Of a stretch of DNA of 64,000 bases, positions 49,735-58,416 are shown piece by piece. How positions within the stretch are numbered: position 1 is the stretch's first letter; each line of letters opens with the position of its first letter. The translations under genes and the position numbers were made by a program. The stretch is from Amarobacter sp035326025 (GTDB lineage Bacteria > Chloroflexota > Dehalococcoidia > Tepidiformales > Tepidiformaceae), in NCBI GenBank assembly GCA_035326025.1, contig DAOKYT010000005.1, forward strand, positions 13,251 through 77,250, written 5' to 3'. The notes below the pieces were generated by a model, which saw only the letters and a list, made by a program, of their open reading frames with translations, had not been told where the DNA came from and ran no database searches.

Positions 49735-52179
49735 CTACACGACGATGTTCACCAGCTTGCCGGGCACATACACCACCCTGCGCGGCTCCTTGCCGCCCAG
49801 CCACTCCCGCACCCTATCCGAAGCGAACACGGCAGCGCGAGCCGCCGCCTCGTCCGCTTCCGCGGGCAGCACCAGCCGGTCCCTCACCTTCCCGTTGACC
49901 TGCACCACCACCTCGACCTCGTCATCGCGGGCAAGGCCGGGGTCTGCCTCGGGCCAGGCAGCCAGGTGGATGCTGTAGGCACCCCCGGTGCGCTCCCAGA
50001 GTTCCTCGGTGATATGCGGGGCCAGCGGGGCGGTCAGCAGCAGGGCCGTCCTCACTGCCTCGTCCCACGCGTCGCCATCGACCGGCCCGGCCTCGCGTGC
50101 CCGCTGCATGGCGCTCGTGTGCTCCATCAGCCGCGAGATCATGGTGTTGAAGCGGAACGCCTCGATATCGGCCGTGGCCGCGATGATCGTCTTGTGCGTG
50201 GCGCGCCGGAGCGCGACGGTCGCCGGCTCTCCCGGCGCGGTGGCACGCTTCACCGGCTCCACGCACAGCGACCAGAGGCGATTGAGCCACCGGACGATGC
50301 CTGCCATGCCGGTCGGGTTGTAGGGTCCCCCCTGGTCCCACGGCCCGACGAACATCAGCTGGCAGCGGAAGGCGTCGGCTCCCCATTGATCTACCTGCTC
50401 ATCGGGCGCAACCACATTCCCCCGGCTCTTCGACATGCGGTTGCCGTCTGGCCCGAGGATGACGCCCTGGTTGAACAGCCGGAGCATCGGCTCATCGCCC
50501 TGCACCATGCCCATGTCGCGCGCCGCCTTCCAGAAAAACCTGGTGTAGAGCAGATGCATGACCGCGTGCTCGGCGCCGCCGGTGTACTGGTCCACCGGCA
50601 GCCACTTCGCCGCGGCTTCCCGCGAGAACGGCCGCTCGTTGTTGTGCGGGTCGACGTAGCGCATCTGGTACCAGCTCGAGCACATGAACGTATCCATGGT
50701 GTCCGTCTCGCGGCGGGCCGGCTTGCCATCGATCGGGCACGGTACGTTCACCCATTCCTCGATCTGCGTCAGCGGCGACTGCCCCGTGGGCTCGAACCGC
50801 ACATGCCTTGGCAGCGTCACCGGCAGATCCGATTCGGGGACCGGTACCACGCCGTGCTCCGGGCAGTGGATCATCGGAATCGGTGCGCCCCAGTAGCGCT
50901 GCCGTGAAATCAGCCAGTCGCGCAGACGGTAGGTGACTGTGCCTTCGCCGAAGCCACGCTCCGCGGCGTAAGCCACCACCTTCGCGATCGCCTCCGACTC
51001 GGGCGTACCGTCGAACGGCCCGGAGTTGATCATCCGGCCGCCGTGCGGGAACGCACGTTCCAGGGGCTTCGTTACGTCGACTTCCGGGTGGTCGAACACC
51101 GGCCGGATCGCCAGGCCGAACCGAGTGGCGAACTCGAAGTCGCGCTGGTCGTGCGCGGGCACGCCCATCACCGCCCCGGTGCCATAGGTGACCAGCACGT
51201 AATCGGCAATCCAGATGGGGATGCGCTCACCGTTGAACGGGTTGATGGCGAACGCCCCCGTGAAGACACCGGTCTTCTCTTTCTCCGTCGAAAGGCGCTC
51301 GATTTCCGTCTGGCGGCCCGTTTGCTGGCGATACGCGTCGATGGCGGCCTGTTGCTCCGCCGTTGTGATGCGGTCGACCAGCGGATGCTCCGGCGCAAGT
51401 ACCATGAAGCTCGCGCCATAGACCGTGTCCGGGCGCGTCGTGAAGACCGTAATTGGCTCATCGACCCCGGGCACGTCCACCCGGAACTGGAGTGTGGCGC
51501 CTTCGGATCGGCCGATCCAGTTCGTCTGCATCGTCCGGATACGCTCCGGCCATTCGATGCCCTCGAACTTCAACAGTTCCTCGGCGTAGGCGGTGATCCT
51601 GAAAAACCATTGGGTCAGGAAACGCCGCTCGACGATGTCGTCGGAGCGTTCGCAGCGGCCATCAACCACCTGCTCGTTCGCCAGGACCGTGTGACAGCCC
51701 GGGCACCAGTTCGCCGCTGCCCCGGCGCGGTAGGCCAGCCCGCGGTTGTAAAGCTGGAGGAACCACCACTGGGTCCAGCGGTAGTACTCGGGGTCGCTCG
51801 TGACCACCTCGCGGTCCCAATCGAACCCGGCTCCCATGAGCCGCAGCTGGCCGCGCATGCGTTCGATGTTCGCGTAGGTCCACTCGCCGGGGTCGATTCC
51901 GCGCTTGATCGCCGCGTTCTCGGCAGGCAGCCCGAACGAGTCGAAGCCCATGGGAAACAGCACGTTGTAGCCGCGCATGCGGCGGTAGCGAGCCCCGGCA
52001 TCCGATGGCGCCATCGCATACCAGTGGCCGGTGTGCAGGTCGCCCGAGGGGTAGGGGAACATCGTGAGCGCGTACCACTTGGGGCGCGGGTCGTCGTCGC
52101 GGGCGGCGTACAGCCGGTCGTCGTGCCAGCGCTGACGCCACTTCGGCTCAATAACATGCGGGTCGTAACGATCCGTCAC
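49735..52179 (-). CDS. leuS: leucyl-tRNA synthetase
   Basis: Class I synthetase of 814 residues charging tRNA-Leu, with editing. MFPYPSGDLHTGHWYAM holds the HIGH motif (HTGH), GNRMSKSRGNVV the KMSKS motif, and the CP1 editing domain shows TTRPDTVYGASFMVLAPEHPL by landmark. Zinc-type Cys pairs are partly kept (CPGCHTV). GTG 52179 is preferred over GTG 52185 because GAGGTG then lies seven bases upstream. A Leu-rich leader ORF and hairpin precede the gene, suggesting attenuation. Confidence 0.97.
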   Translation of the reverse strand: MTDRYDPHVIEPKWRQRWHDDRLYAARDDDPRPKWYALTMFPYPSGDLHTGHWYAMAPSDAGARYRRMRGYNVLFPMGFDSFGLPAENAAIKRGIDPGEWTYANIERMRGQLRLMGAGFDWDREVVTSDPEYYRWTQWWFLQLYNRGLAYRAGAAANWCPGCHTVLANEQVVDGRCERSDDIVERRFLTQWFFRITAYAEELLKFEGIEWPERIRTMQTNWIGRSEGATLQFRVDVPGVDEPITVFTTRPDTVYGASFMVLAPEHPLVDRITTAEQQAAIDAYRQQTGRQTEIERLSTEKEKTGVFTGAFAINPFNGERIPIWIADYVLVTYGTGAVMGVPAHDQRDFEFATRFGLAIRPVFDHPEVDVTKPLERAFPHGGRMINSGPFDGTPESEAIAKVVAYAAERGFGEGTVTYRLRDWLISRQRYWGAPIPMIHCPEHGVVPVPESDLPVTLPRHVRFEPTGQSPLTQIEEWVNVPCPIDGKPARRETDTMDTFMCSSWYQMRYVDPHNNERPFSREAAAKWLPVDQYTGGAEHAVMHLLYTRFFWKAARDMGMVQGDEPMLRLFNQGVILGPDGNRMSKSRGNVVAPDEQVDQWGADAFRCQLMFVGPWDQGGPYNPTGMAGIVRWLNRLWSLCVEPVKRATAPGEPATVALRRATHKTIIAATADIEAFRFNTMISRLMEHTSAMQRAREAGPVDGDAWDEAVRTALLLTAPLAPHITEELWERTGGAYSIHLAAWPEADPGLARDDEVEVVVQVNGKVRDRLVLPAEADEAAARAAVFASDRVREWLGGKEPRRVVYVPGKLVNIVV

Positions 52180-52247
52180 GATCACTCACCTCACGGCTCA
52201 AGACTTTGGGGAAAGGGGTGGTCCGCCTCTGCGCGGGCCATGGGGAA

Positions 52248-52275
52248 CGCCCCGCCGGCTACTCGCCGCGGGGCG
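52248..52275 (-). promoter_or_regulatory. attenuator-type hairpin in the leuS leader
   Basis: Leftward, CGCCCCGC (52275-52268) lies inside the end of the leader ORF, and its perfect complement GCGGGGCG (52255-52248) just after the leader stop, with a 12-base loop containing the stop codon. A ribosome stalled on the upstream Leu codons would leave the stem free; one at the stop codon would block it. There is no U-tract, so it may work by Rho or translation. Confidence 0.6.
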
Positions 52276-52309
52276 GGGTAAGGATGAGGAGCAATCGCAC
52301 TCGATGCAT
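52259..52309 (-). CDS. leuS leader peptide (16 residues, Leu-rich)
   Basis: The minus strand encodes MHRVRLLLILTPPRGE then TAG. Four of five consecutive codons (TTG CTC CTC ATC CTT) are Leu, followed by Pro-Pro. It begins about ten bases after a -10 box (TACGAT) and ends 80 bases before leuS. This is the textbook layout of an amino-acid-sensing leader: low charged tRNA-Leu stalls ribosomes on the Leu run and changes folding of the overlapping hairpin. There is no strong Shine-Dalgarno; a near-leaderless start is likely, in line with other genes here. An ATG four codons upstream overlaps the -10 box. Confidence 0.7.
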   Translation of the reverse strand: MHRVRLLLILTPPRGE

Positions 52310-52319
52310 CAGGTTTGTC

Positions 52320-52349
52320 ATCGTACTTGACTCGTCCGGGCGCCGTCAC
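52320..52349 (-). promoter_or_regulatory. leuS leader promoter
   Basis: Leftward: GTGACG (52349-52344), an 18-base spacer, TACGAT (52325-52320). The predicted start is near 52313, three to four bases before the leader-peptide ATG. Confidence 0.55.
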
Positions 52350-52359
52350 GCCGTTCGTC

Positions 52360-52833
52360 TCAGCTATCCGGCCTGTCTCCCGGGGTCCCGTGCGTGCCGG
52401 GGTTCCGCCTCGCAGCCTCCCGCGCACGCGACCAGCGCAGGACCCGGTCGGAAAAGGGCGCCAGTTCGAGCACGACGACCACCACCGCGGTGGCGAGGAT
52501 CGCGGTCAGCCACAGCTCGTTCGCTACCAGGAGCCCAACCGCCGCCATCACCCAGATGGTGGCAGCCGAGGTGACTCCGCGAACAACGTGGCCCCGCTGG
52601 ATGACGAGGCCCGCGCCGAGAAAGCCGATGCCCTGCACGATGTTCGCGGCAACGCGGGTATCGCCCAGCTCGTTGCTGATCTGCCCAAAGATCGCGGCGC
52701 CGCAGCACACCAGGGCGTTCGTGCGAACCCCGGCCTCGTGGCCGCGAGCCTCCCGCTCCAGCCCGATCGCCGCGCCGAGGCCCAGCGCGAGCAGCGCCCA
52801 CAAAAAGACCTCGAACTGGTCCGCGGTGCTCAT
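52360..52833 (-). CDS. MgtC/SapB family membrane protein
   Basis: A 157-residue protein with four to five transmembrane helices. The family signature appears as AAIGLEREARGHEAGVRTNALVCCGAAIF (GLERE and RTxxLVxxGA landmarks), then RVAANIVQGIGFLGAGLVIQ and GVTSAATIWVMAAVG. MgtC-type proteins are linked to magnesium homeostasis and, in pathogens, ATP synthase inhibition; in free-living bacteria the role is unclear. ATG 52833 overlaps the upstream gene by 4 bases. The cytoplasmic C-terminal regulatory domain of Salmonella MgtC is absent. Confidence 0.9.
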   Translation of the reverse strand: MSTADQFEVFLWALLALGLGAAIGLEREARGHEAGVRTNALVCCGAAIFGQISNELGDTRVAANIVQGIGFLGAGLVIQRGHVVRGVTSAATIWVMAAVGLLVANELWLTAILATAVVVVVLELAPFSDRVLRWSRAREAARRNPGTHGTPGDRPDS

Positions 52834-53387
52834 GCCTGCCGGTAGTGCGCTACAAGGAGCGTTTCGAAGTTGCGCTCGCGCGAGCACTCCCGGCAGGTCA
52901 GGTACCAGACCCACAGGTCATCCGGATCGCGCCCGTACCGCTCGAAAGCCTCCTTGCGCACCTGCTCCGCTGCCTTCGGCAGTTCACCCCAGGGGGCGGG
53001 CAGGAGGCGCGTGTACACAATGCCGCCCGGCCGCTCGATGTCTCTCGCACGCTCGGGGGCATCCTCGACCTCGAGCAGGATGGGGCGCCGGAATTTGCCC
53101 GGGCCAATGAGGAGCATCGGGTCCGCCGGGATGGTGGCGCCCGTGCGTTCGGCCTTCTTGCGCAGTTCGCCCCGCGCCGAATCGAACCCCACCGGCACAC
53201 CAAGCACGGCCGATGTCATCGTCTTCACGAACGCGATATCCGACCAGTCGCTCTCCACGGCGTCCCACTCCTCCGGGTCGAGCCGGGGGCAGGCGCATTC
53301 CGCGGGCGGGCCCGGTTCGTCGGCGGCATCCTGCTGGCGCACAGGCATGCCGCGCTCATCGAGCGGTATTCGGCGCTGTTCACTCAT
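52830..53387 (-). CDS. conserved-looking hypothetical protein
   Basis: A 185-residue soluble protein with no family I can name. The N-terminus holds CACPRLDPEEWD (possible Cys pair), the middle has VPVGFDSARGELRKKAERTGAT and RPILLEVEDAPERA, and the C-terminus is rich in aromatics: WVWYLTCRECSRERNFETLL with a CxxC. Four Cys in two CxC/CxxC-like pairs could bind metal. It is coupled to MgtC by a 4-base overlap. TATGCT six bases before the ATG predicts a leaderless mRNA. Confidence 0.6.
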   Translation of the reverse strand: MSEQRRIPLDERGMPVRQQDAADEPGPPAECACPRLDPEEWDAVESDWSDIAFVKTMTSAVLGVPVGFDSARGELRKKAERTGATIPADPMLLIGPGKFRRPILLEVEDAPERARDIERPGGIVYTRLLPAPWGELPKAAEQVRKEAFERYGRDPDDLWVWYLTCRECSRERNFETLLVAHYRQA

Positions 53388-53393
53388 CGCTGC

Positions 53394-53399
53394 AGCATA
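53394..53399 (-). promoter_or_regulatory. -10 box placed for a leaderless mRNA (53387 gene)
   Basis: Leftward TATGCT, six bases (GCAGCG), then ATG at 53387. No Shine-Dalgarno is possible in between. Confidence 0.5.
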
Positions 53400-53408
53400 C
53401 CAACCCCG

Positions 53409-54347
53409 CTAAACAGTGCGGCCGGAGGCTCGCTCAGTCACAGCGGGCGCTGCCCAGCGCCGTGCCACCATCCACAGGATGGCCGCGCAGGCCATGCCCA
53501 CGGCAAGGTCCGCCAGGTAGTGCTCGCCCAGGTACATCAACGCTGCCCCCATCACCACGCTGTAACCAAGGAGCCACGGGGCCAGCCCACGCTCGTGGTC
53601 GCGCGCCCAGAGATACATCGCGAACGTCACGCCCTGGTGCAGCGACGGCATGGCCGCGACGGAATTCGGCTCGCCCAGCGAGGCATAGAACGACTCGTAG
53701 GTCTCGGGGTTCACGCTCCCGCCCACGAAGTCCATTACCCGGAACACGCCCGGGAGCGCGCCAGTCTGGCCGGCGAGCCACGGCGGGCTCGTGGGCAGCA
53801 GGAAGAACAGCACCAACGCCAGGTACATCGTCCCTGCGATCATCACCACGTACTTGGGGAACAGCGCGCGCCGGTAAAGAAACACCAGGACCGCGCCCAG
53901 GTGCGGCGCGATGAAGAACGACCAGTGCACCCCCACCGAGACGTAATCGTGCAATCCCAGCGAGAGCGGGTCGAAAAACCGCTGCTGGAGCCAGACGATC
54001 GGGTCGATGCCCAGGAAAATCGACTGGTCGATGGTGATCACGTACTCCGTGCGCACCGGTATCCCCGTCTCATCGGCGTACGCGCGCAAGAGCGTGTAGA
54101 CGAAAATGCCCGCCACATAGGCGAACCACCACACCCGCTCCCGCCGCCGGCGCACCTCCGGCGACCACACCGCCAGCGTCACGCCGACCAGGGCGAAGCC
54201 AAACCAGGTGTGGTCCTGCCACACCCTGGTCGCCACCGTCCCGGCCATTGCCAGGAGCGCGGCGACCTGCACCCCGAGCAACAGCTTCCCGGCAGGGGCC
54301 GGCGTTGCGCTCACTCCCGGTCCGCGGGCGGCGACCCGCTCCGCCAC
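53409..54347 (-). CDS. PAP2-family phosphatase (AUR1-like inositolphosphotransferase/phosphatase)
   Basis: A 312-residue membrane protein with about six to eight helices. Catalytic motifs of the PAP2 superfamily are present: MPSLHQG (motif 2 His) and GEHYLADLAVG (motif 3 His and Asp), with the AUR1-type segment LPTSPPWLAGQTG between helices. It would dephosphorylate a lipid phosphate or transfer a phospho-headgroup. The start is uncertain: GTG 54347 and GTG 54314 are possible, and only 40 bases separate the first from an assembly gap, so the true 5' end may be lost. Confidence 0.85.
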   Translation of the reverse strand: MAERVAARGPGVSATPAPAGKLLLGVQVAALLAMAGTVATRVWQDHTWFGFALVGVTLAVWSPEVRRRRERVWWFAYVAGIFVYTLLRAYADETGIPVRTEYVITIDQSIFLGIDPIVWLQQRFFDPLSLGLHDYVSVGVHWSFFIAPHLGAVLVFLYRRALFPKYVVMIAGTMYLALVLFFLLPTSPPWLAGQTGALPGVFRVMDFVGGSVNPETYESFYASLGEPNSVAAMPSLHQGVTFAMYLWARDHERGLAPWLLGYSVVMGAALMYLGEHYLADLAVGMACAAILWMVARRWAAPAVTERASGRTV

Positions 54348-54387
54348 CGGCGGGGCAACGGGCCTCGTCAGTTTCCAGACGATGCCG

Positions 54388-54397
54388 NNNNNNNNNN
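54388..54397. other. assembly gap (10 N) next to a poly-G/C tract
   Basis: Ten Ns are followed by GGGGGGG and a GC-only run with several C8/G7 stretches to about 54455. The true gap length is unknown; sequence or a short gene may be missing. No gene is supported between 54348 and 54555. Confidence 0.95.
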
Positions 54398-54555
54398 GGG
54401 GGGCGGTTTTGCGCTCCCGCCCGTCCGGGGGGCGGCGCCCCCCCCGCCCACCGGGGTTTCGGCGTTACTCACCCACCCGAGCTTACCCGCCGCCCGCCGC
54501 TGACGGAAGTGAGATTCTGTGGCACGCTGTGCATCAAGAAGGACGACAAGAGAGC

Positions 54556-55551
54556 ATGCGCCGCTTTTTCGCAGGCTTGTTGATCACCGGTGCTTCCGGC
54601 GCTCTGCTCCTCAGGCTCATCCCCTGGTCCAGCACGCGGGCCGCCCTGGGAGCCGCCAACCCCGGGTTCATCGCCCTCGCCGTGTCCTGCCTCCTCGTCT
54701 CGCTTATCGCCAAGACCGTCCGCTGGCGCCTCCTCCTCCCGGAAAGCTCTGGCGTCTCCACGCGCGGCCTCTACCGCATCCTCCACATCAGCTTTCTCCT
54801 CAATAACGTCCTCCCCGCTCGCCTGGGCGATGTCGCCCGCGTGACCATGACGACACGCCAGCCCGGCGTCCGCTTTGGACACGTTGTCTCCTCGATGCTC
54901 ACCGAGCGCGTGACCGATACCGTCACGCTCCTTTTCGGCTTCGTCCTCGTCAGCCCCTTTCTGCCAGTCCCGCGCCGCTACGATGGGTGGCTCCATACCG
55001 CCTGGGCCGCGCTGGTGGTGCTGTTCGTCGCGGCAATCCTGCTGGCGCTCTTCCATTCCCGCTTCGAGCGGCTCAGCAGCCACCGTCTCCTCGCGCGCCT
55101 GGTCCCCGCCAATCAGCGCCTGCGCGATGAGGCGCGTTCATTCTCCGAAGGGTTGCGCCAGCTCTTCCGCCGCGACCACGCCGTCGGCATCTGGGGCTGG
55201 TCATGGACCGCATGGGTCACGGCGTTCGCCATCAACTACCTGCTCATGCGGGCGCTCAACATCGATGCCCCCATGCCGGTAGCGGTCCTGCTCACCTGTA
55301 CAACCAACCTCTCCATGCTCATTCCCTCGTCTCCCGGCTACATCGGCGTGTTCCATCTCGCCGCGACGGCCTCGCTCCTCCCCTTCGGCGTCGCCGAAAA
55401 CCGCGCCTTCAGCTTCGCCATCCTCGCCCACCTGGTGAACGTGGTGCCTGTCAGCCTCATCGGCGCCACCCTCCTGCTCGTCAGCCGCGAAAGCCTGACC
55501 TTCAACCTCCGTGGGGCGCGTGTCGTGGAAACGAGCGACAGCCAGCCCTGA
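54556..55551 (+). CDS. lysylphosphatidylglycerol synthase TM-region / flippase-like protein
   Basis: A 331-residue integral membrane protein with about seven to eight helices and no soluble domain. KTVRWRLLLPESS, then LNNVLPARLGDVARVTMTTRQ, and LVNVVPVSLIGATLLLV near the end match the LPG_synthase_TM (YbhN/AglD-type) family; TNLSMLIPSSPGYIGVFHLAA is its characteristic SSPGYIG motif. Members act as lipid flippases or in polyprenyl-glycan pathways. ATG 54556 begins the first helix. Confidence 0.88.
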   Translation: MRRFFAGLLITGASGALLLRLIPWSSTRAALGAANPGFIALAVSCLLVSLIAKTVRWRLLLPESSGVSTRGLYRILHISFLLNNVLPARLGDVARVTMTTRQPGVRFGHVVSSMLTERVTDTVTLLFGFVLVSPFLPVPRRYDGWLHTAWAALVVLFVAAILLALFHSRFERLSSHRLLARLVPANQRLRDEARSFSEGLRQLFRRDHAVGIWGWSWTAWVTAFAINYLLMRALNIDAPMPVAVLLTCTTNLSMLIPSSPGYIGVFHLAATASLLPFGVAENRAFSFAILAHLVNVVPVSLIGATLLLVSRESLTFNLRGARVVETSDSQP

Positions 55552-55558
55552 GAAGCGC

Positions 55559-55582
55559 GGGCCCCGGCCATCTCCGGGGCCC
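55559..55582. terminator. GC hairpin between convergent genes
   Basis: GGGCCCCGG, loop CCATCT, CCGGGGCCC. A perfect 9-bp stem lies 7 bases after the + strand stop and 20 bases beyond the - strand stop. There is no U-tract on either side. Confidence 0.55.
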
Positions 55583-55602
55583 ATCGTTCTCTCCCCGGCG
55601 GG

Positions 55603-57078
55603 TTAGAGCTTCCCCCAGAGTTCCTCGGCCTCCCGGCGAAGCTCCGCGCGAAAGTCCGGGTGCGCGATCGAAATGAGTTCGTTCGCGCGCTGGCGGTGGT
55701 TCTTATCGAGGAGCCGCGCAACACCGAACTCCGTGATCACCGTGTCGGCCAGGTAACGGGGAATCGTGACCATCGTACCGGCTTCGTGCTGCGCCACGAC
55801 CTTGGAGATGGTGCCTTCCATCGCAGTCGAGCGCATGACCGTGATCGCGCGGCCATTCTTGCAGAGGGCCGCCGCGATATGCGTGTCCGGCTGGCCGCCC
55901 GTGCCGTTCACCATGTGGCCGCCGAAGCGGTCCTCGCTCGCGATCTGGCCGAGGAGGTCGACGGCGATCGCGCTGTTGATCGAGGTCATCTGGTGGTTCT
56001 GCGACATGAACGCCGGGTTCAGGATGTTCTCGGGCATATGCAGCTCGAACGCCGGGTTGTTCGCGATGATCTGGTAGTCCTCGCCGTCGCACCCGGTCCA
56101 TGCCACGGCCACCGCCTTCCCCGGGAATAGTGTCTTTCGCGAACCGTCGATGATGCCCTTCCTCCAGAGCTTCGCCAGGCCGGGCGAACCCAGCTCCGTG
56201 TGCACTCCCAGGTGCCTCGCATCGTCGAAGGCGCCGCCCAGGAACATCAACGAACTCGGCTGCCCCACACCAACCTGGATCGTGTCGCCATCGCGAATGA
56301 TCTGGCGGAGGTTGTCGGCGATGCCCTGCGCCGCCGGGTCAACGTCCACCGCGCCCAGGGCGTTCGCCAGCATCACCGGCGGCAACGCATGGAACATCGA
56401 CTCGACGCTCCCCAATTGCTCCGGGCTTGCCTTCCGCAGGATCTCGAGCAAGGCGGGCCGGTCGGCCTCATTCGACATTGTGTTGATGCGCTCTACGATG
56501 GCGGGAATATCGACCGGCTTGATCACGCCCTCGATGAAGGCGTCGATCTCGCTCACGTGCATCCACACGTCGCCGAAGACAGGCGACAGGTTGGGGTCGA
56601 CGATCGCGATGGTCTTCTTGCAGCGCTTCGCGTACGACTTGCGCTGCCACAAGTGCGGGCCGAAATGCACGTAGCCCTGCTCGTTCGGCGGGCTGCAGGG
56701 AGTCAGGAACACGTCCGGCATCCGTGCTTCCTCGCGCCCCGCGTCGAACGCCTTCATGCCCAGCATGAACGTGTTGGGCAGGTAGGTGGCGATCCTCGCG
56801 TCGTGGGCCGGCCGCATCGCGTCGCCGATGAAAATCTCGATCTCCTTCTCGCCCCCGATGGCTTCGGGGTTGAAGAGGTCCGGATTGCCCGGCGCCAGCG
56901 TGCGGAAGTCGACTCGCCCCAGCTTCTTCGCCCGTTCGACAAAGGCTGCCACCAGGGGGGCTGGACAGAGAATGGTGATCGAAACGAGGTCCCCCTCCTC
57001 GATCGCCTCGAGAGCCTGTTCCATGGTCTTCAAGCGCGACTGGTATTCGTCCCGCCAGTTGTCATAGCGAGCGGCCAA
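55603..57078 (-). CDS. acetyl-CoA hydrolase/transferase family CoA transferase (class I)
   Basis: A 491-residue class I CoA transferase, such as 4-hydroxybutyrate, acetate or propionate:CoA transferase. IQVGVGQPSSLM and LGVHTELGSPGLAKL hold the oxyanion loop and catalytic Glu (HTE), and VNGTGGQPD and ISKVVAQHEAGTMVT are C-terminal-domain signatures. The start is TTG at 57078, supported by GGAG four bases upstream and an expected N-terminus; the next Met is 19 residues in. A TAGAAT box (57113-57108) lies 29 bases upstream. It is divergent to the CaiB operon. Confidence 0.9.
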   Translation of the reverse strand: MAARYDNWRDEYQSRLKTMEQALEAIEEGDLVSITILCPAPLVAAFVERAKKLGRVDFRTLAPGNPDLFNPEAIGGEKEIEIFIGDAMRPAHDARIATYLPNTFMLGMKAFDAGREEARMPDVFLTPCSPPNEQGYVHFGPHLWQRKSYAKRCKKTIAIVDPNLSPVFGDVWMHVSEIDAFIEGVIKPVDIPAIVERINTMSNEADRPALLEILRKASPEQLGSVESMFHALPPVMLANALGAVDVDPAAQGIADNLRQIIRDGDTIQVGVGQPSSLMFLGGAFDDARHLGVHTELGSPGLAKLWRKGIIDGSRKTLFPGKAVAVAWTGCDGEDYQIIANNPAFELHMPENILNPAFMSQNHQMTSINSAIAVDLLGQIASEDRFGGHMVNGTGGQPDTHIAAALCKNGRAITVMRSTAMEGTISKVVAQHEAGTMVTIPRYLADTVITEFGVARLLDKNHRQRANELISIAHPDFRAELRREAEELWGKL

Positions 57079-57162
57079 TGCTCCACCTCGTCAGTTGTGT
57101 GGCGGGGATTCTACGGGGCGGTGAAGGAAACTGCCCGTGTGCACGGGAATGCCGACCTCTGC

Positions 57163-57168
57163 TAGAGT
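57163..57168 (+). promoter_or_regulatory. -10-like box for the CaiB/BaiF operon
   Basis: TAGAGT lies 48 bases before the ATG at 57217, with GGAGG at 57207-57211. Confidence 0.4.
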
Positions 57169-57216
57169 TCCGCCACACTTTTTGGGCCGGTCGCCGCGGC
57201 CCGCGCGGAGGTGCGT

Positions 57217-58416
57217 ATGCAGTCACTCGACAATCTCACCATCCTGGACATGACCCACCACATCGCCGGACCCTACGCCACGAAGCTGCTCGCCGATTTC
57301 GGCGCCAACGTCATCAAGGTCGAACCGCCCGGCGGCGACATCGCCCGCCAGCTTGGGCCGTTCCAGGGCAATCAGCCCCATCCCGAGAAGAGCGGCACCT
57401 TCTTCTTCCTCAATACGAATAAGCGCTCCGTGGTGCTCAACCTCAAGACGGCCGCCGGTCGCGAGGCGCTTGCCGCGCTCGCGCGGAAGGCCGACCTCGT
57501 GGTGGAAAGCTTCGCGCCCGGCACGATGGATCGCCTGGGCGTTGGCTACGACTTCTTCAGGGCGATCAACCCGTCGCTCCCGCTCGTGTCCATCTCGAAC
57601 TTCGGCCAAACCGGGCCCTATCGCGATTACCGGCTGACCGACCTGACGCTGTACGCCTTCGCCGGCGAGATGTACTCAATGGGCGAAACAGACCGCGAAC
57701 CGGTGAAGATGGCCGGGACGGCCGCGCTTATCGAGTCCGGCGCTGCCGCCGCCGCCGCCGCGATGGGCGCCATCTTCGCCTCGAAGCGTCACGGCATCGG
57801 CCAGCACGTCGATATCTCCCTCGCCGAGACCCACCTCGGCGGCGTCGATCGCCGCCACGGCACTGCCATCGCCTACCAGTTCAGTGGCCGCAAGGCCCTC
57901 CGCGTCGCGAGCCACGGGAGCGGCATGCCCGGCGGCATCTACCCCTGCGCCGATGGGTACGTCGACTTCACCAACGCGGGCATCTACCCGGACCGCGTGC
58001 GCGACATGGTCGGCAACCCGGAATGGATGAACGACCCGCGTTACAGCGACCCTGTCCAGCGCCTCAATCCCATCGTCATCGAAGAGTGGAACGCCAACTT
58101 CCTCGGCTGGTGCCTGGAACGCACGAAACGCGAAATCTGGGCCGAAGCAAGGCGCGCACGCGTCCTTTGCGGGCCCCTGTTCACCATGGAAGACCTCTTT
58201 ACCGACCCGCACTTCCGCCAGCGCGGCTTCTGGGCCACGGCCAGCCACCCGGTGATGGGCGAGGTCACCATGCCCGGTAGACCCTTCATCATGGAGCGAG
58301 GCGGCTGGCAGCTACGCCGCGCCGCGCCACTCCTGGGCCAGCACACGGCCGAAGTACTGGCGGAGGTGGGCTTCGACCCCGCCGCCGTCGCCGCCCCCAC
58401 CGGAGGTGCAGCATGA
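57217..58416 (+). CDS. CaiB/BaiF family III CoA transferase (first copy)
   Basis: A 399-residue family III CoA transferase. TILDMTHHIAGPYATKLLADFGANVIKVEPPGGD is recognised through its GPYATKLLAD and VIKVEPP landmarks, with VVLNLKTAAGR and NFGQTGPYRDY following. In the catalytic helix the formyl-CoA transferase Asp169 position appears as Glu in HVDISLAETHLGG. The donor and acceptor acids are unknown. ATG 57217 has GGAGG five bases upstream. Its stop overlaps the second CaiB gene (ATGA). Confidence 0.9.
   Translation: MQSLDNLTILDMTHHIAGPYATKLLADFGANVIKVEPPGGDIARQLGPFQGNQPHPEKSGTFFFLNTNKRSVVLNLKTAAGREALAALARKADLVVESFAPGTMDRLGVGYDFFRAINPSLPLVSISNFGQTGPYRDYRLTDLTLYAFAGEMYSMGETDREPVKMAGTAALIESGAAAAAAAMGAIFASKRHGIGQHVDISLAETHLGGVDRRHGTAIAYQFSGRKALRVASHGSGMPGGIYPCADGYVDFTNAGIYPDRVRDMVGNPEWMNDPRYSDPVQRLNPIVIEEWNANFLGWCLERTKREIWAEARRARVLCGPLFTMEDLFTDPHFRQRGFWATASHPVMGEVTMPGRPFIMERGGWQLRRAAPLLGQHTAEVLAEVGFDPAAVAAPTGGAA

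Noticed and set aside
52212..52240. Sequence resembling the T-box core (AGGGTGG-ACCGCG) near leuS
   Set aside because: It is on the plus strand, opposite to leuS, with no stem I or antiterminator and no downstream gene in that direction.
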